64,000 nucleotides of DNA from Plutella xylostella (taxonomy: Eukaryota; Arthropoda; Insecta; Lepidoptera; Plutellidae). The stretch is taken from NCBI RefSeq assembly GCF_932276165.1, contig NC_063988.1:3348001-3412000 (forward strand), read 5' to 3'. The notes below the pieces were generated by a model. The model worked only from the letters and a program-made list of their open reading frames with translations. It had not been told where the DNA came from and searched no databases. Position numbers and translations under genes: made by a program. Position 1 is the stretch's first letter. Each line of letters starts with the position of its first letter. Below are positions 41,801 to 44,879 of the stretch, one piece after another.

Positions 41801-43439
41801 TCGAAATTATTCAAAAAATTGGAAGACCAATCCCTGAATTTACCTGCACCAAAAGCAATTTCTAGTAGTTCTGGTCCTGTAAACTACTGTTTTGTTGGTG
41901 ATGAAGCTTTTGGTCTTGCAGAACACATGTTGAGACCTTATTCAGGAAAACACTTGAATATTGAAAAAAGAATTTTCAACTATAGGCTTTCTCGAGCCAG
42001 GCGTCATATCGAGTGTGCCTTTGGGATATTAGTGAATAAGTGGAGAATACTACATCGACCATTGAATGTGTCAATAGATTTCGCCGAAGACATCGTGAAG
42101 GCCTGTTGTATACTACACAACTTTGTTCGTCAGAGAGATGGATTTAATTTCCATCATACATTGACTGTACCAGGACTTCACGATATCGATAACGCCCACG
42201 TGCAATCTCGTCGTTCATTAAACACCAGAGATATATTGAAAGATTATTTTATTAGCAACGAGGGAGCTGTACCTTGGCAAAATAATAAAATATAATAAAT
42301 ATATAATAATAATGTAAAATAAAATTGTCCAAAAACTTACCTGCTTTGTTTTTTTCCGCTACATTTTTTTCACTAAAATTTGGAATAAATTTTAGGCACA
42401 ATTCCTCCCAAGCTTCAGTTTTCTTACCCCTGTCGCTATACAAATCTGACTTTAAATCCCAAATAGCGGGTCGCTCTTCGACATCGGAAATAAAAGCGTC
42501 TACATCAAAATGAGGAATCGGATCCGTGGACATCATGCACGTGCATTCAGTACGCAGCTTACAACAAGACTAGACCCGGGAAACGGGATTGGGGAGCGGC
42601 GCGCAGGGGTGGGAAGAAGCCGGCAACTGTGGCCGTGTATGCGCACGAGTCGAACGACAAAACGCAGCCACAAGTAGCGAGCGCGCTCGACTCTCGCAGC
42701 TTGTGGCTCGGACGCGGCCACTCAAGCGCTCAGTGTGCGCCGATTCTATATAAAATGTATGAAGAAACGCGTCCGCAGGTTGTGGCGGCCACTAGTGGCT
42801 GAAGCGTGGCCGCCACTAAGTGGCCAGTGTGCGGGGGCTCTTAGTTCGCTCTCACCGGAACAGATAAGTTTGTGGCACTATACCTATGTTTCCTATATGC
42901 GTGAGTCAGCCAACCAACTTGTCACTTGTCAGTCTGTATGAATATGCAGGAAAGGAGTTTACCCGACTGACATATTAGGTACCTTGTTCTCTATTTGGGT
43001 TTGGCACATCCTGGGCTAGTAGCACCAGGCGCATTCAAGACGTGACATAAGTTATGCATCACACTCACTCACATCGCGCAGCCTCAAGAGCGAGCGCGAC
43101 GTAGAACTTTTGTCACGTCTTAAATGTGCCCCGTACTAGCCCTTCAGGTTAGTTGGTCAGTCAGCAACGATACGATAAGGAGAATAATTAGGTATTTTGT
43201 TTCCGAACTTATCTTTCTTCTTGAACTAGGTTAGGAATGTTAGGATTAGTCAGACAGATCAGAGTCAGTCGCTGACCACTCAAGTGCACTGGATGTGACG
43301 CCTCAAAAAGGCAAAATTTTTAGCACCCAAAACAAAACTAAGCATACTTACTGGTGACTACTAATAGGTACTAGGTAGTTATTCAAATAATTTGTGAATG
43401 ACAATCTTTCTTTCTTTTCAGATTATTGGGAAAATGTAG
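11854..43439 (+). CDS. Small membrane-anchored ankyrin-repeat protein, seven exons
   Basis: Exons: 11854-11897, 12096-12303, 12803-12910, 38922-38973, 39080-39196, 39541-39674, 43422-43439. All have GT/AG borders and compatible phases, giving 226 residues. Exon 2 encodes a membrane segment (LVFPLFISLILLSILKLL) followed by a basic stretch, so an N-terminal signal anchor is likely. Exons 3-6 encode ankyrin repeats. The clearest is DGLRPLDLAALKGHSRLVR plus FLLAHGA, and another includes ACWNGCAELIAYMIRIGANI. The last exon adds only five codons and a stop. Intron 3 is 26 kb because an errantivirus with a nested Polinton sits in it, and intron 6 holds a Harbinger element. All insertions are intronic, so the gene may still be expressed. 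Exact orthology and function are unknown. Confidence 0.75.
12387..12712. repeat. Imperfect tandem duplication in ankyrin intron 2
   Basis: Two diverged copies of about 165 bp lie head to tail. Each has a GTGTTATA-CGCTC block, a GATTACGCACT block and a GTGT-AAGACGCACAC block in the same order. No coding potential is seen. Confidence 0.55.
12685..12749. repeat. Hairpin MITE, GACGTGAC family
   Basis: The arms CATGACGTGACAAAAGCTTTG and their near reverse complement enclose a loop with CGCTCACTCACATC. The same arms and loop words recur at 43037-43121, so this is a small repeat family. Confidence 0.55.
12938..13208 (+). repeat. 5' LTR of the errantivirus
   Basis: The 271-bp copy matches 38145-38415 base for base as far as I could read. 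It starts AGTTATACATTC and ends CTCTAACTTAACT. A TCAGT initiator-like motif at 13116-13120 is a plausible transcription start, as in other insect gypsy-type LTRs. Confidence 0.92.
13208..13224 (+). other. Primer-binding site
   Basis: TGGCGCAGCCGGTAGGA starts at the last LTR base. It matches the tRNA-Ser-type primer site known from errantiviruses of the 17.6/297 type, where overlap with the LTR end is usual. Confidence 0.75.
13465..13830 (+). repeat. Degenerate tandem repeats in the errantivirus leader
   Basis: The untranslated leader repeats units of about 100 bp built from GTTATCTGATATCATTTAGA, GTACAAAAATCGACTCT and ATTGTGACAAAAATAGCAC. At least three larger copies are followed by shorter ATTGTGACAAA copies just before the gag start. 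Confidence 0.8.
13838..15079 (+). CDS. gag: Errantivirus Gag
   Basis: The 413-residue structural polyprotein starts MATAQENHTEEQIRIIPRDL. The N-terminal half is helical and gag-like, including a TTWEQLCALLLQHFGDPRS stretch typical of Ty3/Gypsy retrotransposon Gag. From about residue 220 to 340 the protein is Asn/Gln-rich and repeats a FKFGIPNQ-like motif (at least six FKFGI or FRFGI copies). No CCHC zinc knuckle is visible, so this basic-poor Asn/Gln region may replace it. The C-terminus is acidic and Tyr-rich. The reading frame is intact. Pol follows in the -1 frame. Confidence 0.88.
   Translation: MATAQENHTEEQIRIIPRDLLCLIPKFNGEPGHLNLYIRKSQYILRSFSIQGNAAQNLYVFHAITSRLEGKAASLLSEREDITTWEQLCALLLQHFGDPRSEECIAITLESLKIKPGESYIDFCSRIQLTKSALLSKVNLIVDEGVKAAKMIIYNNSALNVFLYNLPEDMIRIVRLKGCTTLEAALSVVTEEINFQFQYNSKNNKSTKLTSPHSNTPNVVIPQQNPGFKFGINNNNNNQQFRGGLNQNAGFRPQQNFKFGIPNQQINNNFRPNNPQQNFRFGIPNQQNNFKFGIPNQQWRPPMQQQLNAQHGKQNKFKFGIPPNNQNNKPITTDVSMRTAAPLRQNMLQENNVFYSNELDAQENHLSSENYYSPENDEQYGYYSDFTQSDDVIYEQNDENQDFQIEASEINQK
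15148..18630 (+). CDS. pol: Errantivirus Pol (protease, RT, RNase H, integrase), cut off by the Polinton
   Basis: The first methionine sits two codons before the protease DTG triad, too close for a real N-terminus. The frame is open upstream past the gag stop (at least from 15043), so Pol is probably made by -1 frameshifting. Order of domains: aspartic protease (residues 3-100); reverse transcriptase with YLDDI near residue 417; RNase H (TTDAS near 566, then DHRPLAWL); integrase with an HHCC zinc finger (HRGIKE near 885, CEACKK) and catalytic D (FIDLFS, 945), D (SDPGSEF, 998) and E (GLIERFHS, 1035). The Polinton interrupts the frame exactly after a codon at 18630, and the remaining 62 codons lie at 36339-36527. 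No other stop or shift was seen. Confidence 0.9.
18625..18630. other. Left target-site duplication of the Polinton (AGTAAG)
   Basis: AGTAAG here is repeated at 36333-36338, directly outside the right TIR. Six bases is the duplication length known for Polinton/Maverick integration. It spans exactly two pol codons. Confidence 0.93.
18631..18973 (+). repeat. Duplicated 118-bp terminal module inside the left TIR
   Basis: The outermost 118 bp (18631-18748) recur in direct orientation at 18856-18973, 107 bp further in. Both contain the GC-rich block GCCCGCCCCTGCCCCCTCCG and end with CGAATAAACTTT. The right TIR has the mirror arrangement (36215-36332 and 35990-36107). Confidence 0.88.
19036..19080 (+). 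repeat. Module in the Polinton TIR shared with foldback-like elements
   Basis: CTCCTCCTCGCGTTGCTCGT followed by CGTCGCACCTACC matches, with one or two changes, the core of the foldback-like elements at 24229-24275, 24399-24445 and (inverted) 54570-54605. Preceding bases (ATATCTA...CTAAC-AC) also align. Confidence 0.75.
19777..19784 (+). promoter_or_regulatory. TATA box of the TIR-borne gene (left copy)
   Basis: TATATAAA lies in a GC-rich setting (GCGTATATAAAACGCGC) about 110 bp upstream of the proposed start codon at 19889. A start site near 19808 would leave an 80-base leader. The right TIR carries the same box at 35179-35186 on the minus strand. Confidence 0.6.
19889..20661 (+). CDS. TIR-borne Polinton protein of unknown function, left copy
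   Basis: Two exons: 19889-19894 (only ATG AAT, followed by a perfect GTAAGT donor) and 20197-20661 (after a TTTTAG acceptor), in frame, giving 156 residues. Even if the short exon is wrong, 20230-20661 encodes 143 residues starting MKNYYYPSPSDDE. The N-terminal half is Ser/Lys-rich, with a nuclear-signal-like PSKKSKSK and a TIDDCDY-type acidic start. The C-terminal half (HLIKIEMYDMKKLKDLPPSE onward) looks folded, with beta strands and an aromatic/His mix. I do not recognise it. Because it lies wholly inside the TIR, the element carries two copies facing each other, and the two 143-residue translations are identical. Confidence 0.72.
20745..20752 (+). promoter_or_regulatory. TATA box of the Polinton PolB transcript
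   Basis: TATATAAA lies 60 bases upstream of the proposed PolB start codon and just inside the TIR border, with a plausible start region around 20780. Confidence 0.6.
21060..21341 (+). CDS. Short unknown Polinton ORF inside the PolB intron
   Basis: About 93 residues start MMNFTYEDLLLLNKTLLLDK (a start 27 bases upstream is possible). It has one cysteine pair, PCKGHP...YCNTCTR, that could bind zinc, and an otherwise helical N-terminus. It lies between the two proposed PolB exons on the same strand. I do not recognise it, and it may be an alternative product of the PolB transcript or accidental. Confidence 0.4.
   Translation: MNFTYEDLLLLNKTLLLDKFNKYIRLWYINGVLPSSLKNDSNVIPFYTPCKGHPINSSLLNNTDEIDGVHIMQAYCNTCTRSETSTSISLGSY
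23723..25600 (+). pseudogene. RTE LINE fragment inside the hAT element
   Basis: Before the foldback insertion the frame reads HIHTVRQITQKTEDYN, and right after it LYLAFVDYENAFNSIETWAI, a continuous RTE reverse-transcriptase block. Further on come a degraded catalytic box (FTDD near 24950, with sequence missing before it) and a second frame (25018-25449) with VVQEYVHLGQTI and TTYGAETWALT, typical of the RTE C-terminal part. It is truncated and decayed. TSDs of the LINE could not be fixed. Confidence 0.8.
23794..24764. mobile_element. Foldback-like element, copy 1 (CGAAT-word arms), 9-bp TSD
   Basis: The element is 971 bp, flanked by TCAGCCTCT on both sides (23785-23793, 24765-24773), and splits an RTE coding frame. 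Its ends are GGGTACAC... and ...GTGTTCCC. Each arm of about 350 bp is an array of degenerate units of roughly 15 bp carrying CCGAAT/ACGAAT on the left and the complement (ATTCGG, TTCGTA) on the right. The middle holds two tandem copies (from 24171 and 24341, period 170 bp) of a GC-rich core: GAAACGCTCCGCTCCGCTTC, then CTCCTCCTCGCTTTGCTCGT. No protein is encoded. Confidence 0.8.
27663..27958 (+). other. Spacer between PolB and ATPase in the Polinton
   Basis: AT-rich with a GT-rich run near 27710. It has no supported gene. Confidence 0.45.
27959..28614 (+). pseudogene. Polinton packaging ATPase (FtsK/HerA type), one frameshift
   Basis: The enzyme should pump DNA into capsids. It opens with ATG at 27959 and a Walker A motif IGGPSGCGKTNFV. 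Near 28075 the frame stops. The following sequence continues the family in another frame through 28614, including the Walker B stretch HLVIIDDLM and the later HHRNLSIFYITQN. The frame offset equals a one-base loss (or two-base gain) between about 28040 and 28080. If translated from 28102 alone, the P-loop is missing. Confidence 0.85.
28614..28940 (+). CDS. Polinton small basic protein with C-terminal hydrophobic segment
   Basis: The protein has 108 residues, begins MPGRVTTHKHFLTALQTLKP and overlaps the ATPase stop by one base. It is very basic in the middle (KLRKHKSTLRKLVSKGKHQF) and ends in GGAFLPIILGSVLTGLINSI, a Gly-containing hydrophobic stretch. Small proteins of this build recur between ATPase and integrase genes in Polintons. 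A virion or DNA-binding role is an inference from position and charge only. Confidence 0.7.
   Translation: MPGRVTTHKHFLTALQTLKPKFRKALLKVCSEEEINCICECIHNVLKGNIPLQNKDSIKLRKHKSTLRKLVSKGKHQFRKHIIIQKGGAFLPIILGSVLTGLINSILR
28949..29728 (+). CDS. Conserved Polinton protein of unknown function
   Basis: About 260 residues from MDNTKKLLLVEPEFLEKIKQ (an upstream in-frame start at 28937 is also possible). The N-terminal third is charged and coiled-coil-like (TTLTRLDDEMNKIL). The conserved-looking core is LLKLIPKTYLKKGELLLENI with WNDRGEVTINNQ and IVDLINDVLRPLKRA, a small globular domain. It overlaps the integrase start. I do not know its function. Its fixed place before the integrase suggests a structural or assembly role. 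Confidence 0.72.
   Translation: MDNTKKLLLVEPEFLEKIKQTDKPETTLTRLDDEMNKILNSKVDDREKWTLYLQTLQRYLHFTEEERQPLITMKNNLTKNSEENIATTVTKSEPLKQDVSNINYPLSAYTPSHLLKLIPKTYLKKGELLLENILQNKDRVNWNDRGEVTINNQPILHSNIVDLINDVLRPLKRAKPRGWEVFSSLLHDIKVPLYCIGNPANLNYINSLNSNEINSQSNTKKEEIKQASPETEIQENYTPKLKNIGKISKKIDWERWTPY
29704..30795 (+). CDS. int: Polinton retroviral-type integrase with chromodomain
   Basis: This 363-residue DDE recombinase inserts the element's DNA. The catalytic residues are D in ELWQADLSDMQ (about residue 80), D in IQSDKGSEFIANS (about 141) and E in ASIVERFQRTLKMKM (about 176), followed by an SH3-like segment (YRIGDYVRITKYKH). The C-terminus (about 318-363: VLVKWKGYPNKFNSWIKASN) is a chromodomain, which in related elements binds modified histones and steers integration. 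The frame is intact. It overlaps both neighbours by a few codons, as in compact viral genomes. Confidence 0.92.
   Translation: MGTMDPVLEINDIYYNVSHPAGYSSVDKLAKSMKGKMKKEDVKTWLEAQETYTLHKPLIRRFPRNKYVLSNFNELWQADLSDMQSYSEYNDGFKYLMCVIDVFSKYAFVRPMKNKNAETSKQCFESIFHAAKATPRHIQSDKGSEFIANSVRLYFKSKNINYYTTNNPDIKASIVERFQRTLKMKMWRYFTHKNTYRYIDILPDLLHSYNHSFHRSIKMAPSDVTSENIMTVWRNLYHTKSADKTQNKPKYRIGDYVRITKYKHIFQKGYETNWSDEVFQILTIIPRSPWAVYTLKDLQGEAITGTFYERELQRVIYDPTRQYKVDKIIRSRYSGVRKEVLVKWKGYPNKFNSWIKASNLEKI
30795..31568 (+). CDS. Polinton minor capsid (penton-like) protein
   Basis: About 258 residues. Methionines MMEESFYLTLLSNSSMSYFP at 30792/30795 are likelier starts than the upstream in-frame one at 30762, which lies within the integrase chromodomain. 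The YLTLLSNSSM...FPQNTTANF opening, the LEGEWVVGLVEFHYP stretch and the length fit the single-jelly-roll penton proteins described for Polintons. It lies in the capsid cluster just before the pVI-like and major capsid genes. The frame is intact. The assignment rests on recognition of the opening motif rather than on structure. Confidence 0.72.
   Translation: MEESFYLTLLSNSSMSYFPQNTTANFSTMLPKSIKLEGEWVVGLVEFHYPCTMFNVQEYENVLYIKKNVMIPDEETMTSVEYKSHIPATNYESIDQMINALNENSLIKNNVTFSYDKSSKIVHLTDHKNETKSIKLTPKLGLQLGFEPYTNMILNSYGKYPYNLYLGLPSQLFVYCDIIDPQMVGDVMTSLLRIIPLDPIKYIYGAHRMHTFSPAHYLPIMRREFDTVEIDIRTSTGGKIPFQFGTSCVKLHFKRIK
31565..32005 (+). CDS. Polinton basic capsid-associated protein (adenovirus pVI/pX-like layout)
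   Basis: The protein has 146 residues and overlaps the preceding stop by four bases. A YYSHQAGTGIGIVYKG opening is followed by a Gly-rich amphipathic segment GHGIGSFLGGLFRSVLPLLS, then a long basic region ending KTSQRRGTKNKINKRKVND. This layout resembles small virion proteins that disrupt membranes or condense DNA, but sequence similarity is not enough to prove function. It lies directly before the major capsid gene. Confidence 0.68.
   Translation: MSPQHPCPYEKYYSHQAGTGIGIVYKGVPHQRGHGIGSFLGGLFRSVLPLLSSGAKAVGKEALHTGVGILSDMIKSQPLEESVKQRLKMASANLKRKADSKVDSLMSGSGYKLKRLTQRPIIASKTSQRRGTKNKINKRKVNDIFS
32020..33333 (+). CDS. Polinton major capsid protein
   Basis: The 437-residue intact frame starts at ATG 32020 after a TAATAATAA run. 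Its opening (CTKSELDLFALPSTQTSIES) and the EFQVPGNGEDYVDLSHTLLH block match the protein widely annotated as F54H12.2-like in animal genomes, which is the double-jelly-roll major capsid protein of Polintons. It is the largest virion gene and sits between the pVI-like gene and the protease. No lesion is seen. Confidence 0.82.
   Translation: MSFLHNNSCECTKSELDLFALPSTQTSIESGLWVHYKPISSLSDDGPIEFQVPGNGEDYVDLSHTLLHIKAKVLNQDSSVVTESTNVAPVNNWLHSLFSQLDVYLNQKLVSPPNNTYAYRAYIENLLNYGPAAKESHLTCGLWYGDTSGKMDSTDEGNKGFIKRKELAKQSREVEMLGHVHADIFNQEKFLINGVEMRVKLVRTKETFNLMSTTLDAKFKVQITDATLIIRRTRINPSVLLAHQKALATTTAKYPITRAEVKVLTIPAGVQGKTLDNIFLGQIPKRCIVGFVNNIAFNGSLNTNPFNFQNYNINSFSLYVDGQQIPSKTLQPSFENKVFTNAYHTLFSGTGIHFLNEGNSISREDFADGYCLMAFDLTPDLSANNNSHWNLIRHGSLRLEVRFDTALTSTVNCIVYAEFDNVLEINKNRDITVDYNS
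33408..33845 (+). pseudogene. Polinton Ulp1/adenovirus-type cysteine protease with early stop
   Basis: This maturation protease has His in GSHWVAIS, Asp in GEYFDSYG, a Gln-containing SKILQN and the nucleophile Cys in TTVCGEYCLVYL, in that order. The natural start appears to be ATG 33408, but its fourth codon is TAG (33417-33419) in the same frame. The frame is then open to 33845. Starting at a later methionine (33459) would lose only about 17 residues before the first conserved block, so function is not ruled out. Confidence 0.82.
33992..34213 (-). CDS. Short protein at the right inner edge of the Polinton, related to the PolB N-terminus
   Basis: 73 residues from ATG 34213, reading MDYTLHSSVFDAALIEALLD and continuing with a Pro/Met-rich middle and an acidic, aromatic tail (WSEESEEMSPFTLDVNF). 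The first 25 residues resemble the proposed PolB exon 1 at the left end (MDLSLDSSSYDAELLKALAD): same length, same MD..L.SS..DA.L..AL.DYE pattern. The only Polinton gene outside the TIR that points left, its start lies about 30 bp inside the TIR border. Unknown function. Confidence 0.55.
   Translation of the reverse strand: MDYTLHSSVFDAALIEALLDYERRQEQSSYSPMLSPPMLPLRFNPLRIVWSEESEEMSPFTLDVNFSYSPTLF
34245..36332 (-). repeat. Right terminal inverted repeat of the Polinton
   Basis: This is the mirror image of 18631-20718, including the duplicated 118-bp terminal module, the TATA box and the spliced unknown gene. It is followed by the target duplication AGTAAG at 36333-36338. Confidence 0.92.
34302..35074 (-). 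CDS. TIR-borne Polinton protein of unknown function, right copy
   Basis: Second copy of the gene at 19889-20661, on the minus strand: exon 1 at 35069-35074, exon 2 at 34302-34766. The 143-residue main part is identical to the left copy. Both copies are transcribed inward, toward the element's centre. Recent homogenisation of the two TIRs (by replication or gene conversion) would keep them the same. Function unknown. Confidence 0.72.
36339..36527 (+). CDS. pol: C-terminal remnant of errantivirus Pol
   Basis: The 62 codons after the right target duplication continue the pol frame and end with TAA at 36525-36527. The region is basic and Pro-rich (RDRFSKVPIKDVKRPP), as expected for the end of an integrase C-terminal domain. 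It overlaps the env start, which lies in another frame. It is separated from the rest of pol only by the Polinton. Confidence 0.82.
   Translation, partial: DKPRFEKVRVAGDISRNIVPVIAKRDRFSKVPIKDVKRPPQVSPPATGRGPHDPGPSTSASQ
36442..38184 (+). CDS. env: Errantivirus Env, class I F-like fusion glycoprotein
   Basis: 580 residues from ATG 36442. The signal peptide FLHLLLAVVLTTQAL is followed by the ectodomain. A furin-type site (SKRIKRG, about residues 112-118) precedes the fusion-peptide region ILNPLGSLIKIFTGNLD, the layout shared by errantivirus Env and baculovirus F proteins. Cysteines and NxT/NxS sites are spread over the ectodomain. A single membrane anchor (VIIYVILILIIIIVLLYLY) lies near 521-545, with a cytoplasmic tail of about 35 residues. 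The frame is complete, and its 3' end reaches into the LTR. Known errantivirus env is made from a spliced RNA. The donor was not identified here. Confidence 0.9.
   Translation: MSNALRRFLHLLLAVVLTTQALRLQRVNNGAGILPVRKGEAVISSDKWIVFKVLNISLLCRDLEFNVNRYANLNNHVLSYFKGKLDVGIANIKTQTDYIKDTTIGKLRQISPSKRIKRGILNPLGSLIKIFTGNLDNDDAIRYDHLISEAKLRTENVAKKLSLVTEMVQSFVNIANSTQNNFIQLDKAIWELRKQINITKSVQIREQIISVYNLFFHNFQTLFIRLDELETTIAFSKLRTLHQSILDSDELLQILNKIEENNKLVYPVNEANLVKIEQTIELKSYFKENQITFILEIPLIKKDIYTYYKILPIPTTNESNQTTLIIPKFPYLLMKGLKTQSLSQPCKKIDEQYYLCNENEMSAFIEDTCVIDLMKRTPNATSCRPTYVKLENIKLTPIQLNRWILYSKDNSVLTQVCKDEVTHHNIQGTYILTMNENCIIEIEKYKLKKRTLQFEKIKYSDLPLLSLPEILPLQPEKESYPINLEEIDLSDIRLMSYLLKKSESEVICKVNESVINVKSISVGTVIIYVILILIIIIVLLYLYRYKKDIRNHHSEKSPNEDFELKEGGVIHSHGLVSIQT
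38134..38144 (+). other. Polypurine tract
   Basis: AAGGAGGGAGG lies immediately before the 3' LTR, the expected place for the plus-strand primer of reverse transcription. Confidence 0.85.
38145..38415 (+). repeat. 3' LTR of the errantivirus
   Basis: Matches the 5' LTR in length and, as far as I could read, in every base. Target duplication ACCT follows at 38416-38419. Confidence 0.92.
38585..38815 (+). repeat. LINE C-terminal coding fragment
   Basis: The frame reads NRIVKMESKASIAFEWKPPG, then RRGRPVHTWRRTVDGELRAQ and AEDRTAWRTLVKALCTTG, ending at a stop. This is the C-terminal block common to many insect LINE reverse transcriptases (RGRP-TWRR...DR-WR). It is a short truncated copy in ankyrin intron 3. 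Confidence 0.7.
39219..39350 (+). repeat. Interspersed repeat, copy A
   Basis: The string of blocks AGCAAAAGTGGTATACTAA, GGGGTGAATCTAAATAACTT, TTGTTCAACGATTT and CATAGTAAAGTCACGTGGCC recurs, diverged, at 62119-62262. It is non-coding, of unknown type, in ankyrin intron 5. Confidence 0.55.
40143..42295 (+). CDS. Harbinger transposase (DDE nuclease), two exons
   Basis: Exon 1 is 40143-40459 (donor AAG/GTAAGT) and exon 2 is 41419-42295 (acceptor TTGCAG), phases matching, 397 residues. The N-terminus is basic (LKRRKRRRIQNHRRPIHRRH), then a helix-turn-helix-like region (FRMSVNSFNELLSVLHDDL). The catalytic residues are visible in CCGAIDGKHIRI (D), CFVGDEAFGL (D) and RARRHIECAFGIL (E), the pattern of DDE_Tnp_4/ALP1-like nucleases. 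It cuts and joins the element's ends, with help from the partner DNA-binding protein. Its intron contains the second exon of that partner on the opposite strand. Confidence 0.88.
40660..42533 (-). CDS. Harbinger MADF/BESS partner protein, two exons
   Basis: Exon 1 is 42341-42533 (or from 42536, where two ATGs are adjacent) and exon 2 is 40660-41363, GT/AG borders, in frame, about 298 residues. The MADF (Myb/SANT-like, Adf-1 type) domain spans the junction: FISDVEERPAIWDLKSDLYS, then AWEELCLKF, then LQRKWKSLRDCFKREH. A BESS-like segment (FALSLVPHFKQIPNEFKLDA) follows, then a Ser/Pro/Tyr-rich tail with three GYQSxxRPPS-like repeats. In this superfamily the MADF/Myb protein binds the TIRs and brings the nuclease in. 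The gene runs opposite to the transposase, and its intron holds transposase exon 2. Confidence 0.88.
43037..43121. repeat. Hairpin MITE, GACGTGAC family, second copy
   Basis: AAGACGTGACATAAGTT pairs with AACTTTTGTCACGTCTT around a CACACTCACTCACATCGCGC loop. The same words occur at 12685-12749. Confidence 0.55.
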
Positions 43440-44560
43440 ACCAACGAAACTGCTATAGGTAGTTACGTGGCTAGATGAATGCTCTGAATACTTAATGATT
43501 ATTTTATTCAATCGATTGTTTTACAATTAAACTAATTCATTTGACAATGTGATAAAATCTTTCATTAACAATATAGTTACGAACTTAATTATAAACGATA
43601 ATCAAATCAATAGTCATAATAAAAACGTACATTTCAGATTAAATATGATTAGGTATATAAACAGTAAGTAGGACTCTAGGACTACACATAAAGTACCGTC
43701 GACATTAGTAGTTCCGTCGTGCAACTCGGCATAAGTTAAATCTACCTAGGTACATAAAATTAAACCTATCATTATTATTTTGTACTTGCTAAAATTCTTG
43801 TAAGAAATATATAACTCGCATTAGATGACTAGCAATAACTTTATAAGTAATGTAGAGATAGTTAGTGATGTCGATCCTGAAGGCACATTTAGTATTAACA
43901 ACGTTAAACTATAAATTTTGTCACTTGAAAATGAGGCTTTCCAAAACACCTGATACTTAATTATAAATAAGTATATAATATTATGAACTTAATAAATGAA
44001 ATAGGTAGAATAGAAAGCCTATTAAGTACACAAACCTAATTAAGTACATTATATTTTTTAAGACTTATGACCAAAGGTCAAACAATCAATAATGCCTTTT
44101 AATTTTTAAGTAAAAAAATCATAATATGTAAAAACAATGTGAGTATGTACTTATTATATAATTTGAACTAAGTATTTCATGGGTCGCTGCGCCAGCGGAG
44201 TAAGTAGTAAGTAAGTTAGTATTTCATTTAAGTACTTATTTAGGGTTTTTTCCCATAAGTCAAGTCTTAAAAAATGCAGTTTACATACAGATGTACCTAA
44301 TACTTAGGTAAATAGTTAGTATAAGTAAGCAGCTAAAATACTGGGAGCAACGGTAAATAAAACATTTCAAACTTAGCGAGACGTAATTAATTAATAAGCC
44401 TTATACTTAATCTTACGTTAATAACTTTAAAAAATAATTGCAATACAGGCAGTCATGTATTACTATGTGATGACAATCTCTTTGGTTTGTTCATGATGTC
44501 TCTGAAACAATCATTTAAGTAAATTAAAAGGAACCTGAGGTTTATTATCATGAACTATCG

Positions 44561-44670
44561 TCATCAACATCTAATCTTCCACTACTGGACAGACATAGAC
44601 ATATCCCAAGCGAGGCCTTAGTAGTTAACTCTCTCGGTTTTCCTCATCCAGCTCAGCGGAGATAAAGAAA
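44561..44670 (-). repeat. Decayed RTE-type LINE tail
   Basis: CATCAACATCTAATCTTCCA and CTACTGGACAGACATAGACA follow the same order as the RTE 3' end at 5205-5395 (CATCATCAGCC...CCACTGCTGGACGTAGGCC), with many changes. Confidence 0.45.
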
Positions 44671-44714
44671 TTCAAACTCACGTAAAAAAACTCTGAAAAA
44701 AGTTCATATATAGA

Positions 44715-44845
44715 CTCACTCTTTTCCATCCAAAGGTTGTCTGGTAGAGATTTGCTATAAGCAATAAGGCCGCCTCTTTGTACTGTTTTATTTTTAAGTT
44801 TTGTTTTTTGTAATTTTTGTTCTTGGTGCTAATAAAGCGTTAACC
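44715..44845 (+). repeat. LINE-type 3' tail, third copy
   Basis: CATCCAAAGGTTGTCTGGTA, GCAATAAGGCCGCCTCTTTG and a final AATAAAGCG match the tails near 6430 and 6893. Confidence 0.5.
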
Positions 44846-44879
44846 AACCTGTAGCATGTAGAACCCACGTGACGACAGT

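Larger units (their letters stand above)
39958..42840 (+). mobile_element. PIF/Harbinger DNA transposon, apparently intact
   Basis: The element is 2883 bp, with termini GAGCCCTCGCACA / TGTGCGGGGGCTC and subterminal GGCCAC/GTGGCC words. The 3-bp duplication TTA (39955-39957, 42841-42843) is typical of the superfamily. It encodes both standard proteins, a DDE nuclease and a MADF/BESS DNA-binding protein, each with one intron and no lesion seen. Confidence 0.9.
39849..42879. mobile_element. hAT-type MITE split by a Harbinger element
   Basis: The ends AGTGCCACAAACTTATCTGT and their exact complement are flanked by the 8-bp duplication ATACCTAT (39841-39848, 42880-42887). Leaving out the Harbinger, the arms join into one palindrome of about 145 bp whose pairing runs on through CCGGTGAGAGCGAACTAA and ATTGGTCCATA. 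The Harbinger sits in the right arm. Confidence 0.82.
43440..44879. other. Intergenic region between the ankyrin and GPCR genes (3' ends facing)
   Basis: No gene. An AATAAA at 43618-43623 on the plus strand could end the ankyrin transcript. The rest is AT-rich with TAGGTA words, and carries a decayed RTE tail (44561-44670) and a LINE tail (44715-44845). Confidence 0.5.
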
